This document shows, in pieces, positions 16,502-25,702 of a DNA stretch of 35,343 nt (positions are counted from its first letter, which is position 1; each line of letters starts with the position of its first letter). The notes below the pieces were generated by a model. It did not search any database, was not told the origin of the DNA, and saw nothing but the letters and a program-made list of their open reading frames with translations. Both the position numbers and the translations under genes were made by a program. The DNA is from Gemmatimonadota bacterium (GTDB lineage Bacteria > Latescibacterota > UBA2968 > UBA8231), in assembly GCA_002724215.1 (NCBI GenBank), contig PBOD01000050.1:29114-64456 (forward strand). The letters run 5' to 3'.

Positions 16502-17110
16502 TTACTTTTTGACGTGACCGTTGGGCGCGGGAGCCGTGGTGGTGATCACATCGTCGAGCAGACCGTATTCCTTGGCTTCTTCGGCCGACATGAAGAAGTC
16601 GCGATCGGTGTCGGCTTCAATTTTATCGACGTCCTGGCCAGTGTGCTGGGCGTAGAGCTCATTCAACTCGCCGCGCAGGCGGATGGTCTCTTTGGCGCGG
16701 ATGTCGAGGTCGGTGGCGGTACCGGTGATCGTGCCCATGATCAGCGGCTGGTGGATCATAATTCGCGCGTGCGGCCAGGCAAAACGCCGCCCCGGCTCTC
16801 CGGCCGCCAGCAGGAACGAGCCCATACTCATCGCCATGCCCATGCAGACGGTGGATACCGGCGCGGAGATCGCCTGCATCGCGTCGTAGATGGCCATGCC
16901 GTCAGAGACCGAGCCGCCGGGGCTATTGATATAGAGCACGATTTCTTCTTTGGGGTCTTCGGTATCCAGCGATAACAGGCGGGTGACCACCGCCTTAGCC
17001 GACTCGTCGTTGACATCGGACCACAGGAAAATCTTGCGGGCTTTGTACAGGCTTTGTTCCAGGTTTTTTTCCTGGAGGGACTTGATCAGATCTTCGTCTT
17101 TTTCGGCCAT
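16502..17110 (-). CDS. clpP: ClpP-family ATP-dependent protease subunit
   Basis: A 202-residue serine peptidase of the ClpP family, expected to form a cytoplasmic tetradecamer fed by a Clp ATPase. The catalytic triad is Ser95 (GMAMSMGS), His120 (IMIHQPL) and Asp171 (TDRDFFMSA). YINSPGGSVSDG near 60-71 is also canonical. The N-terminus (LEQSLYKARKIFLWSDVNDESA) differs from the classical E. coli type, suggesting a ClpP2-like variant. No clpX or tig gene is beside it. The ATG at 17110 has AGGAG 8-9 nt upstream, a strong promoter at 17161-17189 and a strong terminator, so it is a single-gene transcript. Confidence 0.95.
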   Translation of the reverse strand: MAEKDEDLIKSLQEKNLEQSLYKARKIFLWSDVNDESAKAVVTRLLSLDTEDPKEEIVLYINSPGGSVSDGMAIYDAMQAISAPVSTVCMGMAMSMGSFLLAAGEPGRRFAWPHARIMIHQPLIMGTITGTATDLDIRAKETIRLRGELNELYAQHTGQDVDKIEADTDRDFFMSAEEAKEYGLLDDVITTTAPAPNGHVKK

Positions 17111-17145
17111 TGGAGCGTCTCCTAATCGCGGCAGATCGTCTTATT

Positions 17146-18654
17146 TTGCACCGGTTTCAGAATATACGCGGTAGCCTGTACAACGTCAATCGGCGCTGGC
17201 ACTTAGCGCTCGGATTGTACGTCCTGGCCCGACTCTACCTGGCCTCCGGCGTCGAGTTGGGCAAAGACGAGGCAGTCTACTGGTATTGGGGCCAGCACCT
17301 CGACGCCTCCTACGCGCTCTTGCCCTTCGCAACGCTCAAGCTCGCCCACGCGCTTTGGCCGTATCAGGAGTGGTTTTTGCGGCTGCCCTCGATCCTGCTG
17401 GGCGCGCTGTCCGCCGTGCTGCTCTATCGCCTGTGCCGCAACCACGGCCTGGGCGAGCGCCCCGCTCTGTGGGCAACCGCCGCCTTCGCCCTGAGTCACT
17501 GGACCTGGCACACCAGTTCCTACCTGCACCCCGACGGCTTCCTGGTGCCCTGCTGGCTGCTGGCGCTCTGCGCGGCGCAACGGGCGACCGGCTCGATCGA
17601 CGTACGCCCCTACGCGCTGATGGGCTTGGCCGGCGGCGCCGCCGTTCTCTGCAAATACTCAGGCGCCTTCCTCGTCGGCGGCCTGTGTCTGTGGATCTTG
17701 CTCAGCCACGCGCATCGAGACCGCTGGCGCCTGCTCGCCGCCTTCCTGCTACCGGCCCTTGCCGTCACCCTGCCGCTGGTCTACGCGCAATTGGGCTCTG
17801 GCTTCTATCTGCCGCAGACGCTGAGTTCCCTCTCGCGCATCGAAGGCCTGGCCGACCCATTTTCGCGGCTGTTCTTTTTTCTGGTCAACCCGCTATTTTT
17901 CGTCTCGCCCTTCCTGCTATATCTACTGTACAGGGGCCTGGTACGGGCGGTGGCGCAGCGCGACCTGCTGCCCTTGCTCCCCGCGCTCTGCACCATCGGC
18001 GCCTTTTTGTTCTTCGCGCTCTATCGCGGCCAGATCAAGGGCAACTGGATCTTGCCGGGCTTGCTGAGCCTCTGGCCATTGGCCTTCGCTCCCCGCACCA
18101 AGCGCTGGCTGGTCCTCGCCGCCGTAGCCACGGGAACGCTGCAAGCCGCCGCCATCGGCAGCGGACTCAAACACCCGGGTCTCTACAGCGCGCTCTCCGG
18201 GCGCGGCGGCTTGGACAGATCCTATGTCGGCCTGGTCTCGCAAGAAGACCGGAGCCGCGAGCCATCTTATTCGTGGAGCGAGCGGCTCTGCGAATACGGC
18301 GGTTGGATGCGATTCGCCGGAGATTTCGAGCAAATACTGCGCAGGCAGCAGATCCACCCATCGCTGCCCGTCATCAGCACTCAATACAGCATTCCGTTTA
18401 CGCTGGCGTATTACGGATTGATTGAGCGACAGTACTATACCATCGACGACCCGCGGTTTCGCGATTTGACGGATTTCGTAGCGGGCGTGCAACCGAATTA
18501 CCCGGAGGAAGTATTATACGTCGTGCGAACTGGAGGTAGCATGCCCGATTTGTTGGGATCAATCTACTCCCGCCGCAGCATGGTCGAGGAGTTGTCCAGA
18601 CATCAGCCAGGCTGCACCGCGACGACCTATGAGATCTACCACTTGAAACCTTGA
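17146..18654 (+). CDS. GT39-like (PMT/ArnT-type) membrane glycosyltransferase
   Basis: About 500 residues with many hydrophobic helices, typical of the GT-C fold enzymes that move a sugar from a lipid-phosphate donor on the outer face of the inner membrane. After the first helix comes GKDEAVYWYWGQHL, the acidic loop motif of the PMT_2/ArnT group, then FLRLPSILLGALS and a HPDG segment. A soluble C-terminal domain starts near residue 365. Acceptor and donor are unknown. The start is uncertain: the frame has no ATG or GTG near its beginning, only TTG at 17110, 17146 and 17214, none with a clear ribosome-binding site. TTG 17146 is chosen as a compromise and overlaps the clpP promoter. Confidence 0.82.
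   Translation: MHRFQNIRGSLYNVNRRWHLALGLYVLARLYLASGVELGKDEAVYWYWGQHLDASYALLPFATLKLAHALWPYQEWFLRLPSILLGALSAVLLYRLCRNHGLGERPALWATAAFALSHWTWHTSSYLHPDGFLVPCWLLALCAAQRATGSIDVRPYALMGLAGGAAVLCKYSGAFLVGGLCLWILLSHAHRDRWRLLAAFLLPALAVTLPLVYAQLGSGFYLPQTLSSLSRIEGLADPFSRLFFFLVNPLFFVSPFLLYLLYRGLVRAVAQRDLLPLLPALCTIGAFLFFALYRGQIKGNWILPGLLSLWPLAFAPRTKRWLVLAAVATGTLQAAAIGSGLKHPGLYSALSGRGGLDRSYVGLVSQEDRSREPSYSWSERLCEYGGWMRFAGDFEQILRRQQIHPSLPVISTQYSIPFTLAYYGLIERQYYTIDDPRFRDLTDFVAGVQPNYPEEVLYVVRTGGSMPDLLGSIYSRRSMVEELSRHQPGCTATTYEIYHLKP
17161..17189 (-). promoter_or_regulatory. Promoter of clpP
   Basis: On the minus strand TTGACG (17189-17184), a 17-nt spacer and TATATT (17166-17161). Predicted start near 17154, giving a leader of about 44 nt with an AGGAG. 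It lies inside the first codons of the divergent glycosyltransferase reading frame. Confidence 0.7.
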
Positions 18655-18677
18655 TCTATTGTAATCGAAAGTCGTTT

Positions 18678-21600
18678 TCAAGACACCGTCGCTTCGCCGC
18701 CCTCCTTCCCTTCCTCCTTCTTCCCAAACGCCGACGCCATAATCCGATGCGACAAGTTCCTGCAATCGTCGAAGAAGGTGTAAAACAGCGGCACCAGCAT
18801 CAGCGTTAGCACCATCGACGCCAGCAAACCACCCGTCATCGTCCGGCCCAGCGGCGCGTAGGCGATGCCCACCATCTTGGAGTTGCCCGCCGCCATTGGT
18901 ATCAGCCCGAAGGCCGTGGTGAAGGTCGTCATCAAAATCGGCCGGAAGCGGTAGGTGCCGGCCTCGACCAGCGCATCGTAGCGCGACTTGCCCTCCGCCC
19001 GCAGGCGATTGGCCAGATCGATCAGCACGATCGCGTTGTTGACCACTACCCCGATCAGGATCACCGAGCCGATCATCGACATGATCTCGAAAGGCGTGTC
19101 GGTCAGATAGAGCATCCAGTAGACGCCCAAAAACGAAAACGGAATGGACACGATTACCGACAGCGGCAGCACGAACGACTCGAACAACACCCCCATCAGC
19201 AAGAAGACGAAAGTCACCGACATGATGATCGCAAACATCTGCGACTGGTCCTGCTCCTCCAGCCTGACGAAGCGCGCGCCCTTGTCCCAGCGGTAGCCGC
19301 GCGGCATTGCAAAGCCCTGCATCGCATCGTCGACCTGCGCGAAGAGCTCTCCGGCCATGTCCTGAGAAGCGCGGGCGCTGACGTTGAGCATGGTCTCCCG
19401 GTCTTCGCGGCGGATGCTGCCCAGCGTGCGCTCGACGTGGATCTGCGACACCGCCTCCAGCGAGATATCGCGGCCGTCGTCGGTGGGAAAGGTGAGATTG
19501 CGCAGGTCGTCGAGGCTCTGGTCGTCGTAGCGGGCCACTTGCACGCGGATATCGACCTCGCGGCCGTCGTCGGTGTGGAATTTGTTAATGTCGGTACCGC
19601 GCAAAGCGTAGGCGATACTACCCGAAACCAACTGGGGCTCGATGCCGAAACGCTGCAGCTGGTCGCGGTCGAGCTGGACCTGCAGCTCGCTACCGCCGCG
19701 GTCCATGTCGGTGTTGACCGATAGCAGGCCCGGGATGCTGTTGAGCCGCCGCTCGACCTCCTCGGCCAGGCCGATCAAGACCTGAGTGTCCTCGCCGTAG
19801 AGGCTGACGTTGACCCGGGCGTCCTGCTGGGTATTTTCCCAGTTGACCCGCAGGCTAATGCCCGGCGGCAGGTAGAGGCGTTTGCGCAGGTCCTGCTCGA
19901 CCTCCTTGTAGTCGAGGTGCTTCTTCTCCTGCAAACCCACCGCAGTGCTGAAATCCTCCCACGCCACCTGGTACCACTCCACATCCTGATTTTCGGCGAA
20001 AAACATCGTCACCCGCCCGTAGTCGCGGCGGAAGTAGGTCCGCATCATATCGATATTGTACTCGGCCTTGCGGGTCGTAATCGAATCCTCGACCCCGTCC
20101 ATAAACTGCTGCGCCTGCTCTAACGACTGGCCCGAGGGCATCTCGAAAGACAGGTCCAGGCGCGAGTTGTCGCGCTGCTGCTTGTCGCTGCGCTCCATGC
20201 CCTCCCGCGGGATCTGGATGCTGGCGAAGAGTACTATCGCAATGATGAAAGCATCGAGGCGATTGCGCAACACCCAGCCCAACGAGCGCACGTAGTACTT
20301 GCGAGACCACGCGATCACCCCCGGCTCGCCCTTCTCCTTGCCCGTCGATAGCTTGAGCGCCGCCAGCGGGATGAAGACCAGAGCGATGACCAGCGAGGCG
20401 ACCAGCCCCACGATCACCGGCAGACCGATCCTGAGCATCCAGAAGGAAAACTCCTGCTCGTCGCTCATCAGGATCAGCGGCAAAAAGACCACCACCGTCG
20501 TCAGCGTCGCCATCGTCACCGCCAGCCCGACCTCACCGGCGCCGTCGACAGAGGCTGCGCGCGCCGCGATGCCGGCCTGGCGCTTGCGGTAGATGTTTTC
20601 GACGATTACGATCGCGTTGTCGACCACCAGCCCCAGGCTCAACATCAAGCCCATCATCGTCGCCAGATTGAGCGACCAGCCCATGAAGTAGAGCGCGGTA
20701 ATCGTCGCCAGGATCGACAGCGGAATGGCCAGGGTAATGATCAGGGTGATGCGCACCGCGCGCAGGAAGAAAAACAGCACTATCACTGCGAAAAGTCCGC
20801 CCCACAGGCCGGAGTTTTGCAGGTTGCGCACCGAGTTGCGCACCTGGTCGCCCTGATTCCAAAACACCTTGAAGTCCAGGCCCTCGAGCTTGGGATGGTT
20901 TTTGAGCTGCTCCAGCGTCGCCGTGACCTCGTCGGTAACCTGCGCGACATTGGCGCCCGAAGCCTTGGTAATGCCGAATCCCAGCGACTCCTTGCCATCC
21001 ATGCGGTTGATCCAGTCCCTTTGGGGTCGCTTGTAGGACACCTCCGCGATGTCGTCGAGCTGCAGCTGATGCTCGCGATCGACGACCATATCGGCGATTT
21101 CGTCGACACTCTGGAAACGCCCCACCGAGCGCACGTAGATCTTCTTGCCGCCCTCGATTACATAACCGCCCGGCAGGGTAATATTCTGGTTGCGCAAACC
21201 CTCGACCGCCTCGAAGACATTGACCCCGTGGCCTTTTACCTTGCCCTGGTCCAGCTCGACCAGCACTCGCTTGCTGCGCGAGCCCCAGATCTCGACATTG
21301 CCCACCCCGTCGATGCGGCGCAGCGCTGGCTCGAGGTAGGTGTCGATGAGCAGGCGCGCATCGACGGGCGGCTCTGCGAAGCTGATATTGCCGGCCATGA
21401 TCTCGATATCCTCCTCGCTCCAGCGCCGCACCCAGAGCTGGTCGATCTCATCGGGCAGCTCGGGCATGATCCGGTCGAGGCGGTCCTTCATTTCGGCAAA
21501 GGCCAGTTGTAGGTCGGTGCCCTTCTGGAATTCGACCCGCACGTTGCCGCCGCCATTTGCGGCGCTGGATTGGATCCGCTTGACCCGCGGCACCTGGGCG

Positions 21601-21833
21601 ACGGCTTCCTCGAGGTGGTGAACCACCTTCTGCTCAACCTCGACCGCGCCGGCGTTGGGATAGCTGGCCCAGGCGAAAAGCCGGGGGTAGTCGAAGCCTT
21701 CGGGGAACAGCGTTAGCGGAATGCGGGTATAGGCGATATAGCCCACCACCAGCAACGCGGCCAGCGACATGACCACGGTCACCGGCCGGTTGACCGAAAA
21801 ACGCGGCAGCGGGTATTGCTTGCCTTCGCTCAT
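18678..21833 (-). CDS. RND efflux permease (AcrB/HAE1-like), second subunit of the operon
   Basis: A full-length 1051-residue RND transporter with the usual duplicated layout: TM1 near 17-37, a large periplasmic porter region, TM2-6 around 335-490, then the second half with TM7 near 530 and TM8-12 from about 870. The TM4 motif reads LVVDNAIVIVEN, keeping the first of the two proton-relay aspartates of AcrB but with Asn at the second. The second-half counterpart is VVVNNAIVLID. It should pump small molecules outward through a tripartite complex with the membrane-fusion lipoprotein encoded upstream. It starts 6 nt after the stop of the first RND gene. No outer-membrane channel gene is present nearby. 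Confidence 0.93.
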   Translation of the reverse strand: MSEGKQYPLPRFSVNRPVTVVMSLAALLVVGYIAYTRIPLTLFPEGFDYPRLFAWASYPNAGAVEVEQKVVHHLEEAVAQVPRVKRIQSSAANGGGNVRVEFQKGTDLQLAFAEMKDRLDRIMPELPDEIDQLWVRRWSEEDIEIMAGNISFAEPPVDARLLIDTYLEPALRRIDGVGNVEIWGSRSKRVLVELDQGKVKGHGVNVFEAVEGLRNQNITLPGGYVIEGGKKIYVRSVGRFQSVDEIADMVVDREHQLQLDDIAEVSYKRPQRDWINRMDGKESLGFGITKASGANVAQVTDEVTATLEQLKNHPKLEGLDFKVFWNQGDQVRNSVRNLQNSGLWGGLFAVIVLFFFLRAVRITLIITLAIPLSILATITALYFMGWSLNLATMMGLMLSLGLVVDNAIVIVENIYRKRQAGIAARAASVDGAGEVGLAVTMATLTTVVVFLPLILMSDEQEFSFWMLRIGLPVIVGLVASLVIALVFIPLAALKLSTGKEKGEPGVIAWSRKYYVRSLGWVLRNRLDAFIIAIVLFASIQIPREGMERSDKQQRDNSRLDLSFEMPSGQSLEQAQQFMDGVEDSITTRKAEYNIDMMRTYFRRDYGRVTMFFAENQDVEWYQVAWEDFSTAVGLQEKKHLDYKEVEQDLRKRLYLPPGISLRVNWENTQQDARVNVSLYGEDTQVLIGLAEEVERRLNSIPGLLSVNTDMDRGGSELQVQLDRDQLQRFGIEPQLVSGSIAYALRGTDINKFHTDDGREVDIRVQVARYDDQSLDDLRNLTFPTDDGRDISLEAVSQIHVERTLGSIRREDRETMLNVSARASQDMAGELFAQVDDAMQGFAMPRGYRWDKGARFVRLEEQDQSQMFAIIMSVTFVFLLMGVLFESFVLPLSVIVSIPFSFLGVYWMLYLTDTPFEIMSMIGSVILIGVVVNNAIVLIDLANRLRAEGKSRYDALVEAGTYRFRPILMTTFTTAFGLIPMAAGNSKMVGIAYAPLGRTMTGGLLASMVLTLMLVPLFYTFFDDCRNLSHRIMASAFGKKEEGKEGGEATVS

Positions 21834-21839
21834 CTTGGC

Positions 21840-24800
21840 CTAGGGACGGCGGTCGACCAGCGAGTAGACGGTCGGAATCACCACCAGGGTGAGAAAGGTG
21901 GAAGAGATCAGGCCGGCGATCACCGTCAGCGCCATCGGCGTGCGAATCTCCGCGCCCTCGCCCAGGCCCAGCGCCATCGGCAAGAGCCCCAGGACCGTGG
22001 TGGCGGTGGTCATGGTGATCGGGCGCAGCCGCACCGCGCCAGCCTGGACAATGGCCTCGGCTTTGGCCATGCCGGTGCGGCGCAGCGTGTTGATATAGTC
22101 GACGAGGACGATAGCGTTGTTGACGACGATGCCCGCTAGCATAATCAAGCCGATAAAGACCACCACGCTCAGCGGCACCTGCGCCACGTAGAGCGCCGCG
22201 ATCACCCCGATCAGCGCCAGCGGCACGGTGAACATGATGATGAAGGGGTGGACCATAGATTCGAACTGACTGGCCATCACCACGTAGACCAGAAAGATCG
22301 CCAGCGCCAGCGCGAAGTACAGACTCTGCAGCGAGGTTTTCATTTCTTCGTTCTGGCCGCTAATCAGAAAGTCAAAGCCGGCGGGAAAATCGATCCGGCC
22401 CAGTTCGTCGTGGATCAGCGCCGAGGCGGTGCCGAGATCGGTACCCTGGATATTGGCGGTGACCAGCGCGGCGCGCTGCTGGTCGATGCGGCGGATCTCG
22501 CTCGGTCCTTCGTTGACGCGGATCTCGGCCACCGCCGACAGCGGGATCGGCACCGGGGCGTTGGGGTTGATCACCAGCCGCCGCAGCTCGTCGAGCCCGA
22601 GGCGATCTTCTTCGCGCAGCCGCACCAGCACGTCGATCTGGCGCTCGTCCTGGCGGAAGTCGGTGGCAACCTTGCCCTGCACCTTGTGGCGCACCAGCTC
22701 CGCGACATTGCGCAGCGACAGGCCGTAGGCAGCGAGCCGGTCGCGCTTGTAGCTGATCTGCAACTCGGGATTGCCCGCCTGCAGCGATGACTTGACATCC
22801 ACCAGCCCCGGCAGGCCGGCCATCCGCGTCTCGGCCTCCAGACTCAACTGCCGCAGGCGACGCAGATCGTAGCCGCGGACCTCGACCTCGATTGGGGTCT
22901 TGAAGCTGAACAGCGCCGGATGCGAAACCTCGACTTCCATTTCGGGAATGTCGCGGACCTCGATGCGCAAACGCCGAATCAGCGCATCCTCGGCGGCGGC
23001 GGTCGAACCCTCGGGCATGCGGATCGTGACCTGAGCCGTGTGTTCACCTTCCTCCGCCGACGAACTAGCCGACCCGTCGGTGCCTACCGTCGTCGCCAGC
23101 CGCTCGACCTCGGGCTGCCGCTCGGCAATGGCCTCGATGCGGCGCACGATCTCCGCCGTTTTCTCCAGCGGAGTGCCCACCGGCAGGCTCAAGTCGAGGT
23201 TGAATTCGGCCTGGTGGACCTGGGGAATCAGCTCGGTGCCCAACTCGGGCAGGAGCTTGTGCCAGCAAAAGACCAGCGCGGCCAGCGCGCCGCCGATAAC
23301 CACCAGCCGCTGCCTGAGCGCCCAGCCCAACAATAGCGGATAGCCCCGCTGCACCAGACCGAAGCCCTTTTCAAAGAGGAATAGCAGTGGCAGAAAGAGC
23401 GGCACCAACACCATAGCCAAAAGCAATAGCAGTGTTACCAGCACCAGGCCAATGAGCATCAGCGCCACGTGCAGGACGATCCCCACCAGGCGGAAAGCCG
23501 TCGCCAGCACGAAGCGCACGGTCCCTAGGTAGACCACCGCCAACGGAAAAAGTAGACTCTTGAGGATCTTCCAGACCAGGCGCTTGGAATGGCCGATCCA
23601 GCGCCAGTAGCGCAACAGGGTCTCGCCGAGGTTGCGCGGCGACTCGAAGCCAAGGATGCCGGGCCACACGCGCTCGAAGAAGGTCCACTTGCCGATGCGG
23701 GTCTCAACCGCCCAACTACCGAGCCACTGCTGGAAGGTGCGCTCGCGCTTCACCCAGAAATGATCTATGGGTTTGATCAGCCACCACAGCAACTGGCAGA
23801 CGAGGATAAAGACCGCCTTGAGCACCGCCGCCAGCAAGGTCACCGCCGCCAACAGCAACCGCAAGATGATCTCGTAGATCAGGTAGGGCAGGGTCAGCAG
23901 AATTCTCGGCAGCTTGGCAATCAGGCTGCCCTCTTCGTCGTCCAGTAGCGCCCGCGTGCGCACCAGCGCCTGCAGTTTAAGGAAATCGCTGCGGCCAAGC
24001 TGCTCGGCGAGACCACCGCTGCGGTCGAGCTGGCGCGAGGCGAGCATCGGAATGAAAAACAGCGCCACGCCCAGCGAGGCCAAAAGCGAAAAAACCACCG
24101 TCAGCGCCATGTCGCCAAAGATCTGGCCGGCCACGCCCTCGACGAAGACAATCGGAAAAAACACGGTGATGGTCGTCAGCGTCGAGGCGAAGACCGCGGT
24201 GCCAACCTCACCGGTGCCGCGCACCGTGGCCTCAACCAGATCGTCGCCCTCTTCGCGGCAGCGGAAGATGCTCTCCAGCACCACAATCGAATTGTCGACC
24301 AGCATGCCGATCCCCAGCGCCAGCCCGCCCAGCGACATGATGTTGAGCGAAACGTCGAATATGAACATCGGCGCAAAGGTCGCCACGATCGACACCGGGA
24401 TGGTCAGGCCGATAATCAGGGTGTGCACCGCGTTGCGCAAAAACACCAGCAGCACCAGCACCGCCATCGCGCCGCCGATCAGCGCACTGGTCTGGACCTC
24501 GGCGATCGAATTCTCGATAAAGCCCGACTGGTCGGACAACAGCTCCAGTGCGGTGCCCGCGGGCAGGCGATGGCTGATAAAGTCGGTCATCTGCAGGTGC
24601 TCTATGGCCTTGCGCGCCGCCGCCTGCTTTTCGGCATTGAGGTCGTTATTTTCGTCCTCGCTTTCTTCTCCCCACCCGTCTTCCTCTACTTCCCGCTGCT
24701 CTTCCCCTGCACCCTCTTGCTCCGCCCTCTTCAGCCCCTCGACATAGGCCTGTTGCTGCGGCAGGCCGTAGAGCGCGCCGCGCACCCTTTCGGCCACGGC

Positions 24801-25694
24801 GACGATATTGGCGTCGGCCTCCTTGTAGATCTCGATCTCGACGCTCTCGCGCCCGTTGACCCGGGTGACGATCTCGCGGTCTTTGTGCGAGCGCACGACC
24901 TCGCCGATATCGCGCAGGTAGACATCGGCGTCGCCCTGCCTGGCCACGATCAGCTCGGCAATCTCCTCGACGGTCGCGAACTCATTGAGGGTGCGGATCA
25001 GATATTCGACCTGGCCCTCGCGCAGATTGCCGCCGGGCATATTGACATTGTTGGCGGCCAGGCGCTGGTTGATCTGCTCGATATCGAGGCCCATCACCGA
25101 GATCTGCCGCTCGTTGAGCGCGACGTGGATCTCCTCCTCCAACCCACCCTTGACCTTAACTGCCGCCACCCCGGCCAGCGCCTCGAGTTCGCGTTTGATC
25201 TAGTGCTCGGCCAGATAGCGCAGCGCGTAGAGGTCCTGTGGACCGTAGAGCCCGATGCGCATGATCGGATCGAGCGAGGGGTCGTAGCGCAGCAGCAGGG
25301 GCTTTCTGGCGCCGTCGGGCAAAAAGAGGCGGTCGGCTTTTTCGCGAACTTCCTGGGACATGACATTCATGTCGGTGTCCCATTCGAACTCAAGCACGAT
25401 ATCCGACTGTCCGGCCTTGGAGATCGAGCTGATATTGACCAGGTGTGGCACGATGCCCAGCTCCTGCTCGAGCGGGCGCGAGAGCAGAGTCTCGACCTCC
25501 TCCGGCGCGGTGCCCGGATACTCGGTGCGCACCGTGAGCGTCGGGTAGGAGATGTCGGGCATCAAGTTCAGCGAGAGGCGCTGATAGGAGACCCAGCCAA
25601 ACACGCAAACGGCCAGCACCACCATCAGGATGGCGACCGGCCGCCGGGTCGTAATTGCGAAGCGGGAGGTGCTGTCGGGCAGCTTGGCCAGCAT
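21840..25694 (-). pseudogene. RND efflux permease, first subunit, interrupted by an in-frame TAG and enlarged by inserts
   Basis: One continuous frame of 1284 sense codons plus stop, except for a TAG at 25202-25200 (codon 165). The alignable sequence runs straight through it (LRYLAEH, stop, IKRELEALAGVAAVKVKGGL), so a single base change such as CAG to TAG explains it. Two features exceed a normal RND (about 1040 residues). An acidic segment at residues about 324-353, rich in Glu and Asp, lies in the first porter region. About 200 residues near 570-785 form several extra hydrophobic helices between the two halves, before TM7. TM4 reads GMLVDNSIVVLES. It lies 8 nt after the membrane-fusion gene and 6 nt before the second RND gene. 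Possibly inactive, or a base-call error. Confidence 0.85.
25200..25694 (-). CDS. N-terminal fragment of the interrupted RND permease
   Basis: The 164 residues made before the in-frame TAG: TM1 (RRPVAILMVVLAVCVFGW) and the start of the porter domain, including LMPDISYPTLTVRTEYPG and PEEVETLLSRPLEQEL, standard for HAE-type RND pumps. Alone it cannot transport. The rest of the gene lacks TM1, and the first start in its frame is a GTG at 25169. Confidence 0.8.
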   Translation of the reverse strand: MLAKLPDSTSRFAITTRRPVAILMVVLAVCVFGWVSYQRLSLNLMPDISYPTLTVRTEYPGTAPEEVETLLSRPLEQELGIVPHLVNISSISKAGQSDIVLEFEWDTDMNVMSQEVREKADRLFLPDGARKPLLLRYDPSLDPIMRIGLYGPQDLYALRYLAEH

Positions 25695-25702
25695 GCGGGC
25701 GT

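Noticed and set aside
25200-25202. TAG as a recoded sense codon
   Set aside because: TAG is the normal terminator of several neighbouring genes, so genome-wide amber reassignment is not supported.
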